In this document: positions 15,030 through 24,026 of the stretch, one piece after another
How the letters are laid out: each line of letters begins with the position of its first letter
How positions within the stretch are numbered: position 1 is the first letter of the stretch
NCBI GenBank assembly: GCA_900544335.1
Contig: UQUS01000016.1
Coordinates: forward strand, 1-38,772
Direction: 5' to 3'
Length of the DNA stretch: 38,772 nt
From: an uncultured Sutterella sp.
GTDB lineage: Bacteria > Pseudomonadota > Gammaproteobacteria > Burkholderiales > Burkholderiaceae_F
The notes under the pieces: generated by a model
What the model saw: only the letters and a program-made list of their open reading frames with translations
Told to the model about the DNA's origin: nothing
Database searches by the model: none
Made by a program: the position numbers and the translations under genes

Positions 15030-15980
15030 TTAAGAGGCCTGCTCTTCCAGATAGCGCTGCGCATCGAGAGCGGCCTGGCAGCCCGTTGCGGCACTCGTAA
15101 TAGCCTGGCGATAAACCGAATCGGCACAGTCTCCGGCAGCAAACACCCCGGGCACATTCGTTGCCGTCAAGGCGCGATTACCCGAATACCGCGTAACGAT
15201 ATAGCCGTGATCGAGATTGACCTGACCTTCGAAAACGGCCGTATTCGGCGAATGCCCGATGGCGATGAAAACGCCGTCCACGTTAAGCGTTTCCCGAACA
15301 CCCTCGCCTTCGATGGCAAGACCTGTCACGCCCCGGTCATCGCCGAGAACTTCGGAAACGACGCGCGGCGTATGAAGAACAATCTTTCCGTCCTTAACAG
15401 CTTGCATGAGCTTGTCAACCATAATCGGTTCGGCGCGGAAGGCATTTCTCCGATGCACCAGGTGCACAATCGATGCAATCTGGCTCAAATAAAGCGCCTC
15501 TTCAAGAGCGGCATTGCCGCCGCCGACAACGGCAACGGGTTTTTTCCGATAAAAAAATCCGTCACAGGTTGCACACGCCGAAACGCCTTTACCGCGAAAG
15601 GCCGTCTCACTTTCCAATCCCAAATAACGGGCACTGGCCCCGGTCGCAATAATGAGGGCATCGCATGTGTACTGACCCAAATCGCCGACAAGACGCATGG
15701 GTTTTTCGTTTAAAGCCGCCTCTTGAATGACATCGAAAACCACCTTGGCTCCGAATTTTTCCGCATGGGAAAGCATACGGTTCATCAGTTCCGGACCGCC
15801 GACTCCGTCGACATCGCCCGGCCAGTTATCAATCGTTGTCGTGGTCATGAGCTGTCCGCCCTGCTCCATGCCGGTAATCAGAACCGGATGCAAGTTGGCG
15901 CGCGCTGCATAAAGGGCTGCCGTATAGCCGGCAGGTCCCGAACCGATAATAAGAACAGGAGCGTGCTGTGTTTGTGCCAT
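15030..15980 (-). CDS. trxB: Thioredoxin-disulfide reductase
   Basis: FAD/NADPH flavoenzyme that reduces thioredoxin; 316 residues from the ATG at 15980, which follows AAGGAG by 7 nt. A longer reading from 16016 adds 12 unneeded residues. The FAD-binding GSGPAGYTAALYAARA is at 13-28, the redox-active pair CATC at 136-139 lies in ACATCDGFFYR, NADPH-binding VGGGNAALEEALYLS follows, and the C-terminal FAD motif is GVFAAGDCAD. This is the low-molecular-weight bacterial type. It lies 42 nt downstream of truA and 7 nt before smr in one minus-strand operon. Confidence 0.96.
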   Translation of the reverse strand: MAQTQHAPVLIIGSGPAGYTAALYAARANLHPVLITGMEQGGQLMTTTTIDNWPGDVDGVGGPELMNRMLSHAEKFGAKVVFDVIQEAALNEKPMRLVGDLGQYTCDALIIATGASARYLGLESETAFRGKGVSACATCDGFFYRKKPVAVVGGGNAALEEALYLSQIASIVHLVHRRNAFRAEPIMVDKLMQAVKDGKIVLHTPRVVSEVLGDDRGVTGLAIEGEGVRETLNVDGVFIAIGHSPNTAVFEGQVNLDHGYIVTRYSGNRALTATNVPGVFAAGDCADSVYRQAITSAATGCQAALDAQRYLEEQAS

Positions 15981-16022
15981 AGGAGTCTCCTTGAAAAAAA
16001 ATGAATCATTCGACAAATTGTG

Positions 16023-16850
16023 TTAAATCGCCGACACCGCCGCCCGCAACGGCGACTGGCCGACAGACGGCAGGCGGTATTTTTCCGGATACTGTACACC
16101 CGTCAAATACAATCCGCAGGCCGAAAACGTCGGAGCGGCAACGGCACGACTGTGGGCCTTGAGAACGTCGCCGATCCAACCGACGGATTCGCGTCCCGTT
16201 CCGACATAAACCAAGGATCCGACGATATTGCGGACCATGTGCTGCAAAAAAGCATCGGCGCTGATGCGGATACAAACTAAAGGACCGAAACGCTCCACCG
16301 AGACATCCGTCACGGTCCGAACCGGCGTTGCCGCCTGGCAATCGGCCGCGCGAAAACTCGTAAAGTCGTGTTTGCCGAGAAGCGACAAACCGGCTTCACG
16401 CATACGGTCGGCATCAAGCGGACGCCAAACCCACCCGGTAAGGGCATCGAAAACCGGCGAGCGAATCGGATTGTTGTAAATCCAATACTCATAGGTGCGA
16501 CGCACGGCCGAAAAACGCGCCGAAAAATCGGCATCGACCTCGCGAGCCCAACGCACGGCTACATCGGGCGGTAAAAACGTATTGACGCCGCGAATCCAAT
16601 TCGCTTCACCTCGGCGGCAGGCCACATCAATATGCACGACCTGAGAGACCGCGTGAACCCCGGTGTCCGTCCGCCCGGCGCAAATCGTCGCAACCGGTTC
16701 GATCACAAAACGCGAAAGCGCCTTTTCAAGTTCCGTTTGCACGGTTCTTTGATTGGGCTGCTTTTGCCACCCGTAAAACCGAGTTCCGGTGTACTCAATC
16801 CCGAGAGCCATCCGGTGTGTCGGAACTCCTGTCACCGCCCCATCCTTCAC
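16023..16850 (-). CDS. truA: tRNA pseudouridine(38-40) synthase
   Basis: Makes pseudouridine at positions 38-40 of the tRNA anticodon arm. Family motifs are ALGIEYTGTRFYGWQKQ, CAGRTDTGVHAVSQVVH with the catalytic Asp (residue 62 from the GTG start, close to Asp60 of E. coli), and FLQHMVRNIVGSLVYVG. The GTG at 16850 overlaps the fimV stop codon (GTGA), pointing to translational coupling, and gives a length of 275. The ATG at 16811 (protein MALGIEYTG) is an alternative start with an AGGAG site rather far upstream. Neighbours are fimV upstream and trxB downstream; fimV-truA adjacency is common in beta- and gamma-proteobacteria. Confidence 0.95.
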   Translation of the reverse strand: MKDGAVTGVPTHRMALGIEYTGTRFYGWQKQPNQRTVQTELEKALSRFVIEPVATICAGRTDTGVHAVSQVVHIDVACRRGEANWIRGVNTFLPPDVAVRWAREVDADFSARFSAVRRTYEYWIYNNPIRSPVFDALTGWVWRPLDADRMREAGLSLLGKHDFTSFRAADCQAATPVRTVTDVSVERFGPLVCIRISADAFLQHMVRNIVGSLVYVGTGRESVGWIGDVLKAHSRAVAAPTFSACGLYLTGVQYPEKYRLPSVGQSPLRAAVSAI

Positions 16851-18868
16851 GGTTGCTTTTCCGTTAAAAGCTTTAAGGCCGCGGCGCGTTGCTCGTCATT
16901 GCCTTTGAGCGCAATTTCTTCGAGTAGTTCGATGGCGTGATCGGAAAGCGAGGACTGCAAGAGCGACCTTGCCTGAACCAATTTCCGGTCAAGCGATTCA
17001 TCGGAAGCGATCTTAAAAGAGGGTTCCGCGGAGGTCCCCGCATCGGTCGGGGCATTGTCCTGCGTCGCGTTGTGCCCCAAATCGATTCCGAGCGTCGGTT
17101 CGATCCGTCCGGTCACAGGTTCCGGCTCGTTTTGCTCCGGCCCGTTGTTTTCCGCCTCACTCGGCTCACTTGGCGTATTCGTCGCCGGCAAAGAAACCTC
17201 GGAAGGTCCGGTTTCCGAAGTCCCGAGGTGCTCTGCCGCCGTCTCAGGTACTACGGCTTCTGAATGCTCTGTCTGAGGCTCGGAGATCTCCTCTTGACAC
17301 ACTGACTCAGGCTCGTTTATGGGACGCGCTTGAGTGGCATCCTCGCCTTTTAACTCAAAGCCTTGAGCGGCGCGTTCGTCCGATTCGATACGGCGACTGA
17401 CGGTTTCGTCAATCTCACGGAGTTGTTCGGGCGAAGTTTCCGGTTGCTCGCGGCAAAAGCGAACAGGGCTTTCTTGCGGCTTTTCAACTTCCGTGTCCTC
17501 ATGCGTCTTGCGACGGCGACGCCAGTAGACACCCCCTCCGAACAAGGCAGCCAAGACCGCCAAAGCACCGAAAATCGTGCCCCAAGGCATTCCCGACTTC
17601 TTGGGCTTTGTCGTAGTTAGCTTTTGTGTTGCCGCCTCGGGTTCCATCTGAGGCGCTTCTGGTTGAGGGGCCGGGGCCGCCCGGTCTTTATTTTCTCCGG
17701 AAGCTTGCGGCATCGGGCTATCCGATGCCGTAAGAGGCCTTGTCGCACCGGCTTCAGGGAGATTGCCCTGAGGCGCCGGCTCGGCTCCCTGCGGCTTAGC
17801 GGATTCACTACCCTGCAGCCGTGTCTCTAGACTCGGGGAAGCGCTTTCGGAAGGCTCGGTCTTCGGTCTGGCGGCTTTGACCGGACTTACAACAAGGGTT
17901 TGCGCCTTAGGCGGTAAAACCTCGTGCGTCTTTAGGCGCGAAGCCGGCATTTTCTTTTTTGCCGTAAGCATGCGCTTCTCAGTGGGTTTTTTCAGGGCAT
18001 TGACAGACGGCTTAACACGAACGATGGCCCATGCCTCTTGCTCCGTAATGCTATTGATGAGTTCGGCACTTGGAATGCGAAGGCGACTTCCGAGTTTCAG
18101 TCCCGTCACCCGACCGTTTTTAAAGGCCTGTGGATTGGCTCGAACCAGCGCGACCTCAATGCGATCGATACTGGCCCGGGGGTACAGGGCCTGCACTTTT
18201 CCGGCAATCGACCAAAGTGTCATCCCCGGCGTGACATGAATCGGAGCATGGGGCTTTTCAGGTAAGGTCGTTCGGGCGGGCTTTTTTTCCTCCCGAGTTA
18301 CCTTTTGACTCGGGACGGGCTTATTTGCCTTCGCTGTCATCGGCGCTTTGGAGGCAAGGGGCGCTTCTTTCGCAGCCACGGGTTCGACGGGCGCTGCAAC
18401 TGTCTTTTTCACGTCTTTCGGAGCACGTAATGCTGCCGTGTTTTCCCGGTGCTCCACGACCACAGGCGCCTTGCTCGGTGTATTACGCGAGATTGAGCGC
18501 GGCGGCGCTAACTTAATGTTGTAGACCTTGGCCTTGACTTTGGAGTCGGCCTTCATCACGAGGATTAGCGGAAAGGCGTCCGTTTTGAGCGCCTCGCGAC
18601 TCTGAATCCGAAAACGCCCCTTGGCATCCTTGTGGTTAGCAATCCGAAAGGTCGTCACTTCGGCAGCTAATTTCCGTCCGACTTTCTCGTAAAGCGACGG
18701 ATCGCCGAGCGTCACTTCGATGATCTCCCCGGGCTTGACATCGCGCACGTCCAGACGTGCATCAAACGGCTCGCCTAAGCGAGAAACCAGAGATAAAGAG
18801 CCGAGTTCTGCCGCACCGGCCACTGAAGAAATCGCCGCTAGCGTCGCGGCTAAAAGAGACAAACGCAT
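16847..18868 (-). CDS. fimV: FimV/HubP-family peptidoglycan-binding polar protein
   Basis: 673 residues from the ATG at 18868 (MRLSLLAATLAAISSVAGAAE), a cleavable signal peptide. The FimV N-terminal domain follows (LGSLSLVSRLGEPFDARLDV to about residue 125). A Lys/Ala/Pro-rich linker leads to a LysM domain (HVTPGMTLWSIAGKVQALYP to GLKLGSRLRIPS, ~213-270), then a long disordered Pro/Glu stretch. A single membrane helix GTIFGALAVLAALFGGGVYW is capped by RRRRK. An acidic cytoplasmic region follows, and the FimV C-terminal helical module is DESLDRKLVQARSLLQSS. In other bacteria FimV/HubP binds septal and polar peptidoglycan and places pilus, flagellar or division proteins. No pilus gene is in view, so its client here is unknown. 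It overlaps truA by GTGA. Confidence 0.9.
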   Translation of the reverse strand: MRLSLLAATLAAISSVAGAAELGSLSLVSRLGEPFDARLDVRDVKPGEIIEVTLGDPSLYEKVGRKLAAEVTTFRIANHKDAKGRFRIQSREALKTDAFPLILVMKADSKVKAKVYNIKLAPPRSISRNTPSKAPVVVEHRENTAALRAPKDVKKTVAAPVEPVAAKEAPLASKAPMTAKANKPVPSQKVTREEKKPARTTLPEKPHAPIHVTPGMTLWSIAGKVQALYPRASIDRIEVALVRANPQAFKNGRVTGLKLGSRLRIPSAELINSITEQEAWAIVRVKPSVNALKKPTEKRMLTAKKKMPASRLKTHEVLPPKAQTLVVSPVKAARPKTEPSESASPSLETRLQGSESAKPQGAEPAPQGNLPEAGATRPLTASDSPMPQASGENKDRAAPAPQPEAPQMEPEAATQKLTTTKPKKSGMPWGTIFGALAVLAALFGGGVYWRRRRKTHEDTEVEKPQESPVRFCREQPETSPEQLREIDETVSRRIESDERAAQGFELKGEDATQARPINEPESVCQEEISEPQTEHSEAVVPETAAEHLGTSETGPSEVSLPATNTPSEPSEAENNGPEQNEPEPVTGRIEPTLGIDLGHNATQDNAPTDAGTSAEPSFKIASDESLDRKLVQARSLLQSSLSDHAIELLEEIALKGNDEQRAAALKLLTEKQP

Positions 18869-18969
18869 CGTCAAACTTCCCCGACCCCATGGGTCACTTT
18901 TTTAACAAACGGATTTTATCAGTGCTTACGCTAAAACCCACCTCTCTTTCCCCGAATCCGCACGCAGAT

Positions 18970-19011
18970 AAAAAACAGGGCTTTCGAGAAATCCCGAAAA
19001 CCCCGTTTTTT
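18970..19011 (-). terminator. Rho-independent terminator of ihfB
   Basis: Minus-strand stem with outer AAAACGGGG / CCCTGTTTT pairing (one mismatch) and inner TTTCG pairing, then TTTTTT. It lies between ihfB and fimV and ends the rpsA-ihfB unit. Confidence 0.75.
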
Positions 19012-19048
19012 CCCGCTCACCGCAGGACGGTTCGATTGCAGAGACGAT

Positions 19049-19360
19049 TTACGACTCGGACTCGACCTTCATTCTTTCGTTCAAGGCATCACGAATTTCC
19101 TTGCCCGCGCGGAAATACGGCACGTACTTGGCAGGAACCTGAACGGCCTCACCGGTACGCGGGTTGCGTCCCTTGCGTGCTTCACGATGCTTGACGGAAA
19201 AACTGCCGAACCCTCGAATCTCCACACGCACACCGCGGCTTAAAGCGCTGACGGTCGTACGCAAAACTTCGTTTACGGCAAACTCCGCTTCGCGACTCGT
19301 CAGATTCGGCAGACGTGCAAAAATCCGATCAATCAGTTCTGATTTAGTCAGGGCTCGCAT
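19049..19360 (-). CDS. ihfB: Integration host factor subunit beta
   Basis: A DNA-bending nucleoid protein that pairs with IhfA. Its 103 residues show the HU/IHF fold: N-terminal helices (MRALTKSELIDRIFARLP, where IhfB usually has MTKSELIERL), then the signature EIRGFGSFSVKHREARKG and RNPRTGEAV with the Pro that intercalates into DNA. The C-terminal KYVPYFRAGKEIRDALN is typical for beta subunits. The ATG at 19360 follows AGGGAG. It lies 21 bases after rpsA, the conserved rpsA-ihfB pair of proteobacteria, and ends at its own terminator. Confidence 0.95.
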   Translation of the reverse strand: MRALTKSELIDRIFARLPNLTSREAEFAVNEVLRTTVSALSRGVRVEIRGFGSFSVKHREARKGRNPRTGEAVQVPAKYVPYFRAGKEIRDALNERMKVESES

Positions 19361-19381
19361 ATAAAAGCTCCCTAGGTTTGG

Positions 19382-21067
19382 TTACTTTTTCTCGAGTTTA
19401 GCCTTCAGGAGGGCCCCGAGATTGGTCGTCCCGGTTGTCGCATCGCTGTTGACGCGGTTGAGCGCTTCACGCGTTTCGGCGGCATCCTTAGCCTTAATCG
19501 AAAGCTGGACGTTACGGTTCTTGCGATCGATGCTTGTAATCACCGCTTCAACCGGATCGCCGACGTTAAGCTTGGTCGTCGCATCTTCAACGCGTTCGCT
19601 GCTGATTTCGGAAGCACGCAAGTAGCCTTCGGCTTCGTTACCTAAATCAATCACAGCGCCCTTGCTATCGACGGACTTGACCGTACCCTTGACAATCGAG
19701 CCCTTTTCATGGGTGCTCGTGAAGGTGCCGAACGGATCGCCCGAGAGCTGCTTGACGCCGAGGCTGACGCGTTCGCGATCGGTATCGATGGCCAAAACAA
19801 CCGCTTCGACTTCTTCGCCCTTCTTGTAGTTGTGAACAACCTGTTCACCGGGTTCCGTCCAAGAAAGGTCAGACAAGTGCACCAAGCCGTCGATTCCGCC
19901 GGGCAGACCGATAAAGACACCGAAGTCCGTAATCGATTTAATCTGGCCCTTGACATGATCACCCTTGTGGTGAGTCTGGCTGAACTCTTCCCAGGGATTA
20001 GCCTTGCACTGCTTCATACCCAAAGAGATACGACGACGTTCTTCGTCGATATCCAGAACCTGCACTTCGACTTCCTGGCCGAGCGTGACAACCTTCTTCG
20101 GGTCGATGTTCTTATTGGTCCAATCCATTTCGGAGACGTGCACCAGACCTTCGATACCCGGTTCGATTTCGACAAACGCACCGTAGTCGGTGATGTTCGT
20201 GACCTTGCCGAAAAGACGCGTTCCCTTCGGATAGCGACGGGCAATTCCGAGCCACGGATCTTCGCCCAGTTGCTTCAAGCCCAAAGAAACACGGTTCTTT
20301 TCCTGGTCGAACTTGAGAACCTTGGCTTCGATTTCCTGACCGACGCTCACAACCTCGCTCGGATGACGCACGCGTCTCCAAGCCAAATCGGTGATGTGGA
20401 GCAAGCCGTCGATGCCGCCCAAATCGACGAACGCACCGTAATCGGTGATGTTCTTGACGACACCCTTGACAACAGCGCCTTCCTTGAGAGTTTCAAGTAG
20501 CTTAGCGCGTTCTTCGCCCATGCTCGCTTCGACGACGGCACGGCGGGAAACAACAACGTTGTTACGCTTACGGTCAAGCTTGATGACCTTAAATTCCATC
20601 GTCTTGCCTTCGTAAGGCGTCGTATCCTTCACAGGACGCGTATCGACGAGAGAACCGGGCAGGAAGGCACGGATTCCGTTGGTCATGACAGTCAGGCCGC
20701 CCTTGACCTTGCCTGTGATGGTACCCGTAACCAATTCGCCGCTTTCCAGAGCCTTCTCAAGGTTCATCCAAGCGGCAAGGCGCTTGGCCTTATCGCGCGA
20801 GAGAATCGTATCGCCGAAACCGTTTTCCACGGATTCAATGGCAACAGAGACGAAATCCCCGGGTTTGACCGTCACTTCTCCGCGGTCATCTTTGAATTCT
20901 TCCACCGGGATATAGGACTCACTCTTTAAACCGGCATTGACCACGACAAAATTGCCGTCGACGCGCACGATTTCAGCGGTGATGACTTCGCCTTGGCGCA
21001 TCTCCTGTTTAGCAAGGCTTTCTTCAAAGAGTTGCGCAAACGATTCGTTATTAGTGTTGTTGGACAT
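19382..21067 (-). CDS. rpsA: 30S ribosomal protein S1
   Basis: 561 residues (E. coli 557) made of six S1 RNA-binding repeats, starting at about residues 22, 108, 195, 280, 367 and 454. Repeats 3-6 carry the canonical core (for example ITDYGAFVDLGGIDGLLHI and ITDYGAFVEIEPGIEGLVHV), while repeats 1-2 are the divergent pair that binds S2 and the ribosome. S1 unwinds and docks mRNA leaders. The ATG at 21067 has no Shine-Dalgarno match in the preceding 20 bases, and a hairpin lies at 21091-21119; in E. coli such a leader lets S1 control its own translation. A terminator separates it from upstream cmk, so rpsA probably has its own promoter. Confidence 0.97.
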   Translation of the reverse strand: MSNNTNNESFAQLFEESLAKQEMRQGEVITAEIVRVDGNFVVVNAGLKSESYIPVEEFKDDRGEVTVKPGDFVSVAIESVENGFGDTILSRDKAKRLAAWMNLEKALESGELVTGTITGKVKGGLTVMTNGIRAFLPGSLVDTRPVKDTTPYEGKTMEFKVIKLDRKRNNVVVSRRAVVEASMGEERAKLLETLKEGAVVKGVVKNITDYGAFVDLGGIDGLLHITDLAWRRVRHPSEVVSVGQEIEAKVLKFDQEKNRVSLGLKQLGEDPWLGIARRYPKGTRLFGKVTNITDYGAFVEIEPGIEGLVHVSEMDWTNKNIDPKKVVTLGQEVEVQVLDIDEERRRISLGMKQCKANPWEEFSQTHHKGDHVKGQIKSITDFGVFIGLPGGIDGLVHLSDLSWTEPGEQVVHNYKKGEEVEAVVLAIDTDRERVSLGVKQLSGDPFGTFTSTHEKGSIVKGTVKSVDSKGAVIDLGNEAEGYLRASEISSERVEDATTKLNVGDPVEAVITSIDRKNRNVQLSIKAKDAAETREALNRVNSDATTGTTNLGALLKAKLEKK

Positions 21068-21126
21068 GTATGTTCGTTAATAAAAAATTGCTCACCCTTC
21101 CGGAATTGATCGGGTGGAGTTTGAGT

Positions 21127-21160
21127 AAAAACCCGAATGTCTCCGGTCACATTCGGGGTT
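21127..21160 (-). terminator. Rho-independent terminator after cmk
   Basis: Minus-strand stem AACCCCGAATGT / ACATTCGGGTT (21149-21160 with 21130-21140), loop of 8, then TTTTT. It lies only a few bases after the cmk stop codon and upstream of rpsA. Confidence 0.85.
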
Positions 21161-21166
21161 AAAAAA

Positions 21167-21838
21167 TCAGCTTTCCAGCGCGCAGTACCAATCGAGAACA
21201 CACCGAACGGTCTGTTCGATTGTCTGATCGGAGCTATCTAAAAGACGAGCATCGGGAGCCGGACGTGTCGGCGATACGGCTCGTTCCCGATCGCGTTTGT
21301 CCCGCTCCTGTAAATCACGCGCGAGGTTTGCTAGGTTAGCAGAAATTCCTCGTTGTATCAACTGCTTATAGCGTCTTTGAGCGCGAACTTGAGCCCCGGC
21401 TGTCAAAAAGACCTTCAAACACGCATTCGGGAATACAACCGTCCCCATATCGCGTCCGTCGGCCACCAAACCCGGTGCTCGGCAAAAGTCGCGTTCCAAA
21501 TCCAAAATCGCCGTCCGAACCGAGGCCATCGTCGCCACGCGACTTGCGGCCAGTCCGACGGCTTCCTCGCGGATGGCATCGGTAACGTCTTTGTCGCCTA
21601 AAAACACCTTCCCGTCTTTAAAGCACGGGCGCATTTGACGCGTCACCCCCGAGCACGCCGCCTCATCGGTAAGGTCCACTTTTTGCGTCAGGCACGAAAG
21701 AGCCGCCAGGCGAAAGAGCGCCCCCGAATCCAAATAGTGAAATCCGAGCTTACGGGCCACTTCCGAGGCAATCGTTCCCTTGCCGCTTGCCGTCGGACCG
21801 TCAATCGTAATAATGCGAACCGCGGGCTTATCGTCCAT
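21167..21838 (-). CDS. cmk: Cytidylate kinase
   Basis: Phosphorylates CMP and dCMP with ATP. 223 residues, normal for the family. The P-loop TIDGPTASGKGTIASEVARK (A/S-GKGT) is at residues ~11-30, followed by LGFHYLDSGALFRLAAL for the NMP-binding region. VADGRDMGTVVFPNACLKVFL holds the CMP-binding Arg-Asp, and the lid region is RAQRRYKQL with RDKRDRERAVSPTRPAPDA. The ATG at 21838 follows AGGAGAAGGA directly. It lies 17 bases after aroA, as in many proteobacteria (aroA-cmk-rpsA). Confidence 0.96.
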   Translation of the reverse strand: MDDKPAVRIITIDGPTASGKGTIASEVARKLGFHYLDSGALFRLAALSCLTQKVDLTDEAACSGVTRQMRPCFKDGKVFLGDKDVTDAIREEAVGLAASRVATMASVRTAILDLERDFCRAPGLVADGRDMGTVVFPNACLKVFLTAGAQVRAQRRYKQLIQRGISANLANLARDLQERDKRDRERAVSPTRPAPDARLLDSSDQTIEQTVRCVLDWYCALES

Positions 21839-21855
21839 TTTCCTTCTCCTAACCT

Positions 21856-23178
21856 TTACGCCAAAGACGGATTTCGTCCGATCATCGTGAAGAGTGTTTT
21901 GAAAAAATCCGGGAACGTCTTAGCCGTACAGGCCGGGTTCTCGATTTGTACCGGGATGCCGGCACAGGCCGCCAGGGAAAAACTCATGGCCATTCGGTGG
22001 TCGTTATACGTGGCGACGCGAGCCGGAATAATTTCGCTTCCCCGTTCGACGCGAATCCAGTCGGGACCCGACGTAACACGGGCGCCGAATTTGCGCATCT
22101 CGCAGACCATGGCATCAAGCCGGTCGGTTTCTTTGACGCGCCAAGAGGCAATCCCCGTCAGCTCCACCGCCCCCTCAGTACAAAGCGCCATCGGCACAAA
22201 CGTCATCGCCGCATCGGGAATTGCCAGGCAATTGATAGAAATGCCGCGAAGCGTTGTACCCGGCTTTCGGGAAACCTCGACGGCGTTATCCAAATAGGTC
22301 ACGTCGGCGCCCATTTGAGCGAGCACATCGGCAAAGTGAACATCCCCCTGAAGGGAGTTGCGTCCGATTCCGACGACGCGGACGGGCCCGCCCGTCAACG
22401 CCCCGAGAGCGAGAAAGTAACTCGCGCCCGATGCGTCCCCTTCGATGGCATAGGTTTCAGGCGGTGTCATCTGCCTTGTGCCGACAACGTATCCGTCCGA
22501 GACCTTGACGACATCGGCCCCGAAAGAGCGCATCATCGATACGGTCATCTCGACGTAGGGGCGGCTAATTAGATTGCCGAGGATTTGAATATGAAACGGA
22601 CGATTCAACGTTCGTGCCCAACCGGCCGATGCCAAAAGTAACGCCGTCAAAAACTGACTCGAGACGTTACCGCGCACACGCGCCGTATCCGAAGTAAGAC
22701 GCGCCGGCAAAATGCGAAGCGGCAAACACCCGGTCTGTCCCGTGTATTCGATGCGAGCCCCGATTTCTCGCAGGGCATCCACAAGATCGGCAATCGGTCT
22801 TTCACGCATCCGTTTGACACCGTCCAGGCGGTACGAACCGCCGGCAAAGGCGAGAAAGGCCGTGAGCATGCGAGAGACCGTTCCGGCATTACCGACGAAA
22901 AGTTCGGCTTCACGCGACGGGAAATCTTTGCCGGGCGCAATCGTGCATTCGTCGGCCTTCTGTTCGATAGTCGCTCCGAGTAGCCGCAAGGAATCGAGCA
23001 TGCGCTCGGTATCTTCGGCCTGCAGCAATCCGGTAAGACGCGTTCCTTGCGGGCAAAGCGCCGCTAAAAGGAGCGCGCGATTGGAAATCGATTTGGAACC
23101 GGGAAGTTTGACCGTGCCATGTGCGTGCGTTACAGCCGGGACGGTCAGCACATCGTCATCACATCGGGTTTGCATCAT
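21856..23178 (-). CDS. aroA: 3-phosphoshikimate 1-carboxyvinyltransferase (EPSP synthase)
   Basis: Joins shikimate-3-phosphate and PEP in the shikimate pathway; 440 residues. Substrate-binding motifs are KLPGSKSISNRALLLAALC (24-42), RMRERPIADLVDALR, a C-terminal domain beginning near GDASGASYFLALGAL, and KETDRLDAM. The loop that is GNAGTAMRP in E. coli reads GNAGTVSRM here (residues 96-104): Gly99, Thr100 and Arg103 are kept, but the Pro101 equivalent is Met104. That loop governs glyphosate sensitivity. The ATG at 23178 starts 2 nt after the tyrA stop, so the two are coupled. Followed by cmk. Confidence 0.96.
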   Translation of the reverse strand: MMQTRCDDDVLTVPAVTHAHGTVKLPGSKSISNRALLLAALCPQGTRLTGLLQAEDTERMLDSLRLLGATIEQKADECTIAPGKDFPSREAELFVGNAGTVSRMLTAFLAFAGGSYRLDGVKRMRERPIADLVDALREIGARIEYTGQTGCLPLRILPARLTSDTARVRGNVSSQFLTALLLASAGWARTLNRPFHIQILGNLISRPYVEMTVSMMRSFGADVVKVSDGYVVGTRQMTPPETYAIEGDASGASYFLALGALTGGPVRVVGIGRNSLQGDVHFADVLAQMGADVTYLDNAVEVSRKPGTTLRGISINCLAIPDAAMTFVPMALCTEGAVELTGIASWRVKETDRLDAMVCEMRKFGARVTSGPDWIRVERGSEIIPARVATYNDHRMAMSFSLAACAGIPVQIENPACTAKTFPDFFKTLFTMIGRNPSLA

Positions 23179-23180
23179 CG

Positions 23181-24026
23181 TTACAGCCCTCTTCTTGCCT
23201 TGGCAGAGCGCTCGAAAAACTCCTCGATTGATTTGCCATCACCCTTTTCAATTGCCCGACAAATGTCCTCCAAATTGTCCTTGTAGGCTAAAAGGCTTTC
23301 GAGTAGGGCCTTTTGATTGGCAAGGCAAATATCCCGCCACATCGTCGGCGAGGAGGCGGCAATGCGCGTCGTGTCTCGGAAGCCGGGACCGGCTAGGTGA
23401 AGGCGACGCTCGGGACTATCCATCGATAAAACCGCATTGACAAGAGCAAATGCCACCACGTGCGGCAAGTGACTGACACTGGCAAAAATCGAATCGTGTT
23501 CGGCCACGGTCATTTCCAAAAGATTGGCTCCCGTGGCAGCCCACAGTTTGCGCCAGATACTTCGTGAGACCTCGCTTGTCTCCTCGAGCGGCGTCACGAT
23601 GGCATTGGCACCGACAAAAAGCGAGGGAACGGCGGCATCGACACCTGTTTTCTCGCCGCCGGCGATCGGGTGCACCGGGCAATAGTTGCAAGAGGCTTTC
23701 CCGAACGCCTGACGCGCATCGACCACGAGTGTCGCGCGCACGGACCCGACGTCGCTTATGACAGTGGTCTGTGCGAGAACCGGCGCGATGTCCTCAAAGA
23801 CAGAACGCATCGCCAAGACCGGAACGGCAATCAAAACAGCATCGGCGCCGATAGCGGCCTCGCGCATCGTTTCGGCCACGGAATCGGCCGCACCGATCTC
23901 AACGGCCCGCCGGGCCGACTCAATGTGTCGGTTGTAGGCAATAACCGTATCAACGACGCCGGCCTTTTTCATGGCCCACGTCGCCGACGTTCCGATTAAA
24001 CCGCACCCGATCAGTGCCAAACGCAT
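23181..24026 (-). CDS. tyrA: Prephenate dehydrogenase
   Basis: NAD(P)-dependent oxidative decarboxylation of prephenate toward tyrosine; 281 residues with no fused chorismate mutase. The N-terminal Rossmann motif is MRLALIGCGLIGTSATWAM (GxGxxG at 8-13). The catalytic-region NYCPVHPIAGGEKTGVDAA holds the conserved His-Pro, and the helical dimer domain has SHLPHVVAFALVNA and AGPGFRDTTRIAASSP. The ATG at 24026 follows AAGGAAA. In related Burkholderiales hisC commonly sits between pheA and tyrA; here only 60 bases with a small hairpin (24047-24060) separate them. It is coupled to aroA downstream. Confidence 0.94.
   Translation of the reverse strand: MRLALIGCGLIGTSATWAMKKAGVVDTVIAYNRHIESARRAVEIGAADSVAETMREAAIGADAVLIAVPVLAMRSVFEDIAPVLAQTTVISDVGSVRATLVVDARQAFGKASCNYCPVHPIAGGEKTGVDAAVPSLFVGANAIVTPLEETSEVSRSIWRKLWAATGANLLEMTVAEHDSIFASVSHLPHVVAFALVNAVLSMDSPERRLHLAGPGFRDTTRIAASSPTMWRDICLANQKALLESLLAYKDNLEDICRAIEKGDGKSIEEFFERSAKARRGL

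Noticed and set aside
14499..15713. Open frame of 404 codons on the plus strand
   Set aside because: It is antisense to smr and trxB, both with clear family motifs; its translation is Arg/Ser-rich without any domain. A by-product of codon bias.
19709..20500. Open frame of 263 codons on the plus strand
   Set aside because: It is antisense to the S1 repeats of rpsA and mirrors their periodicity; no ribosome site or family likeness.
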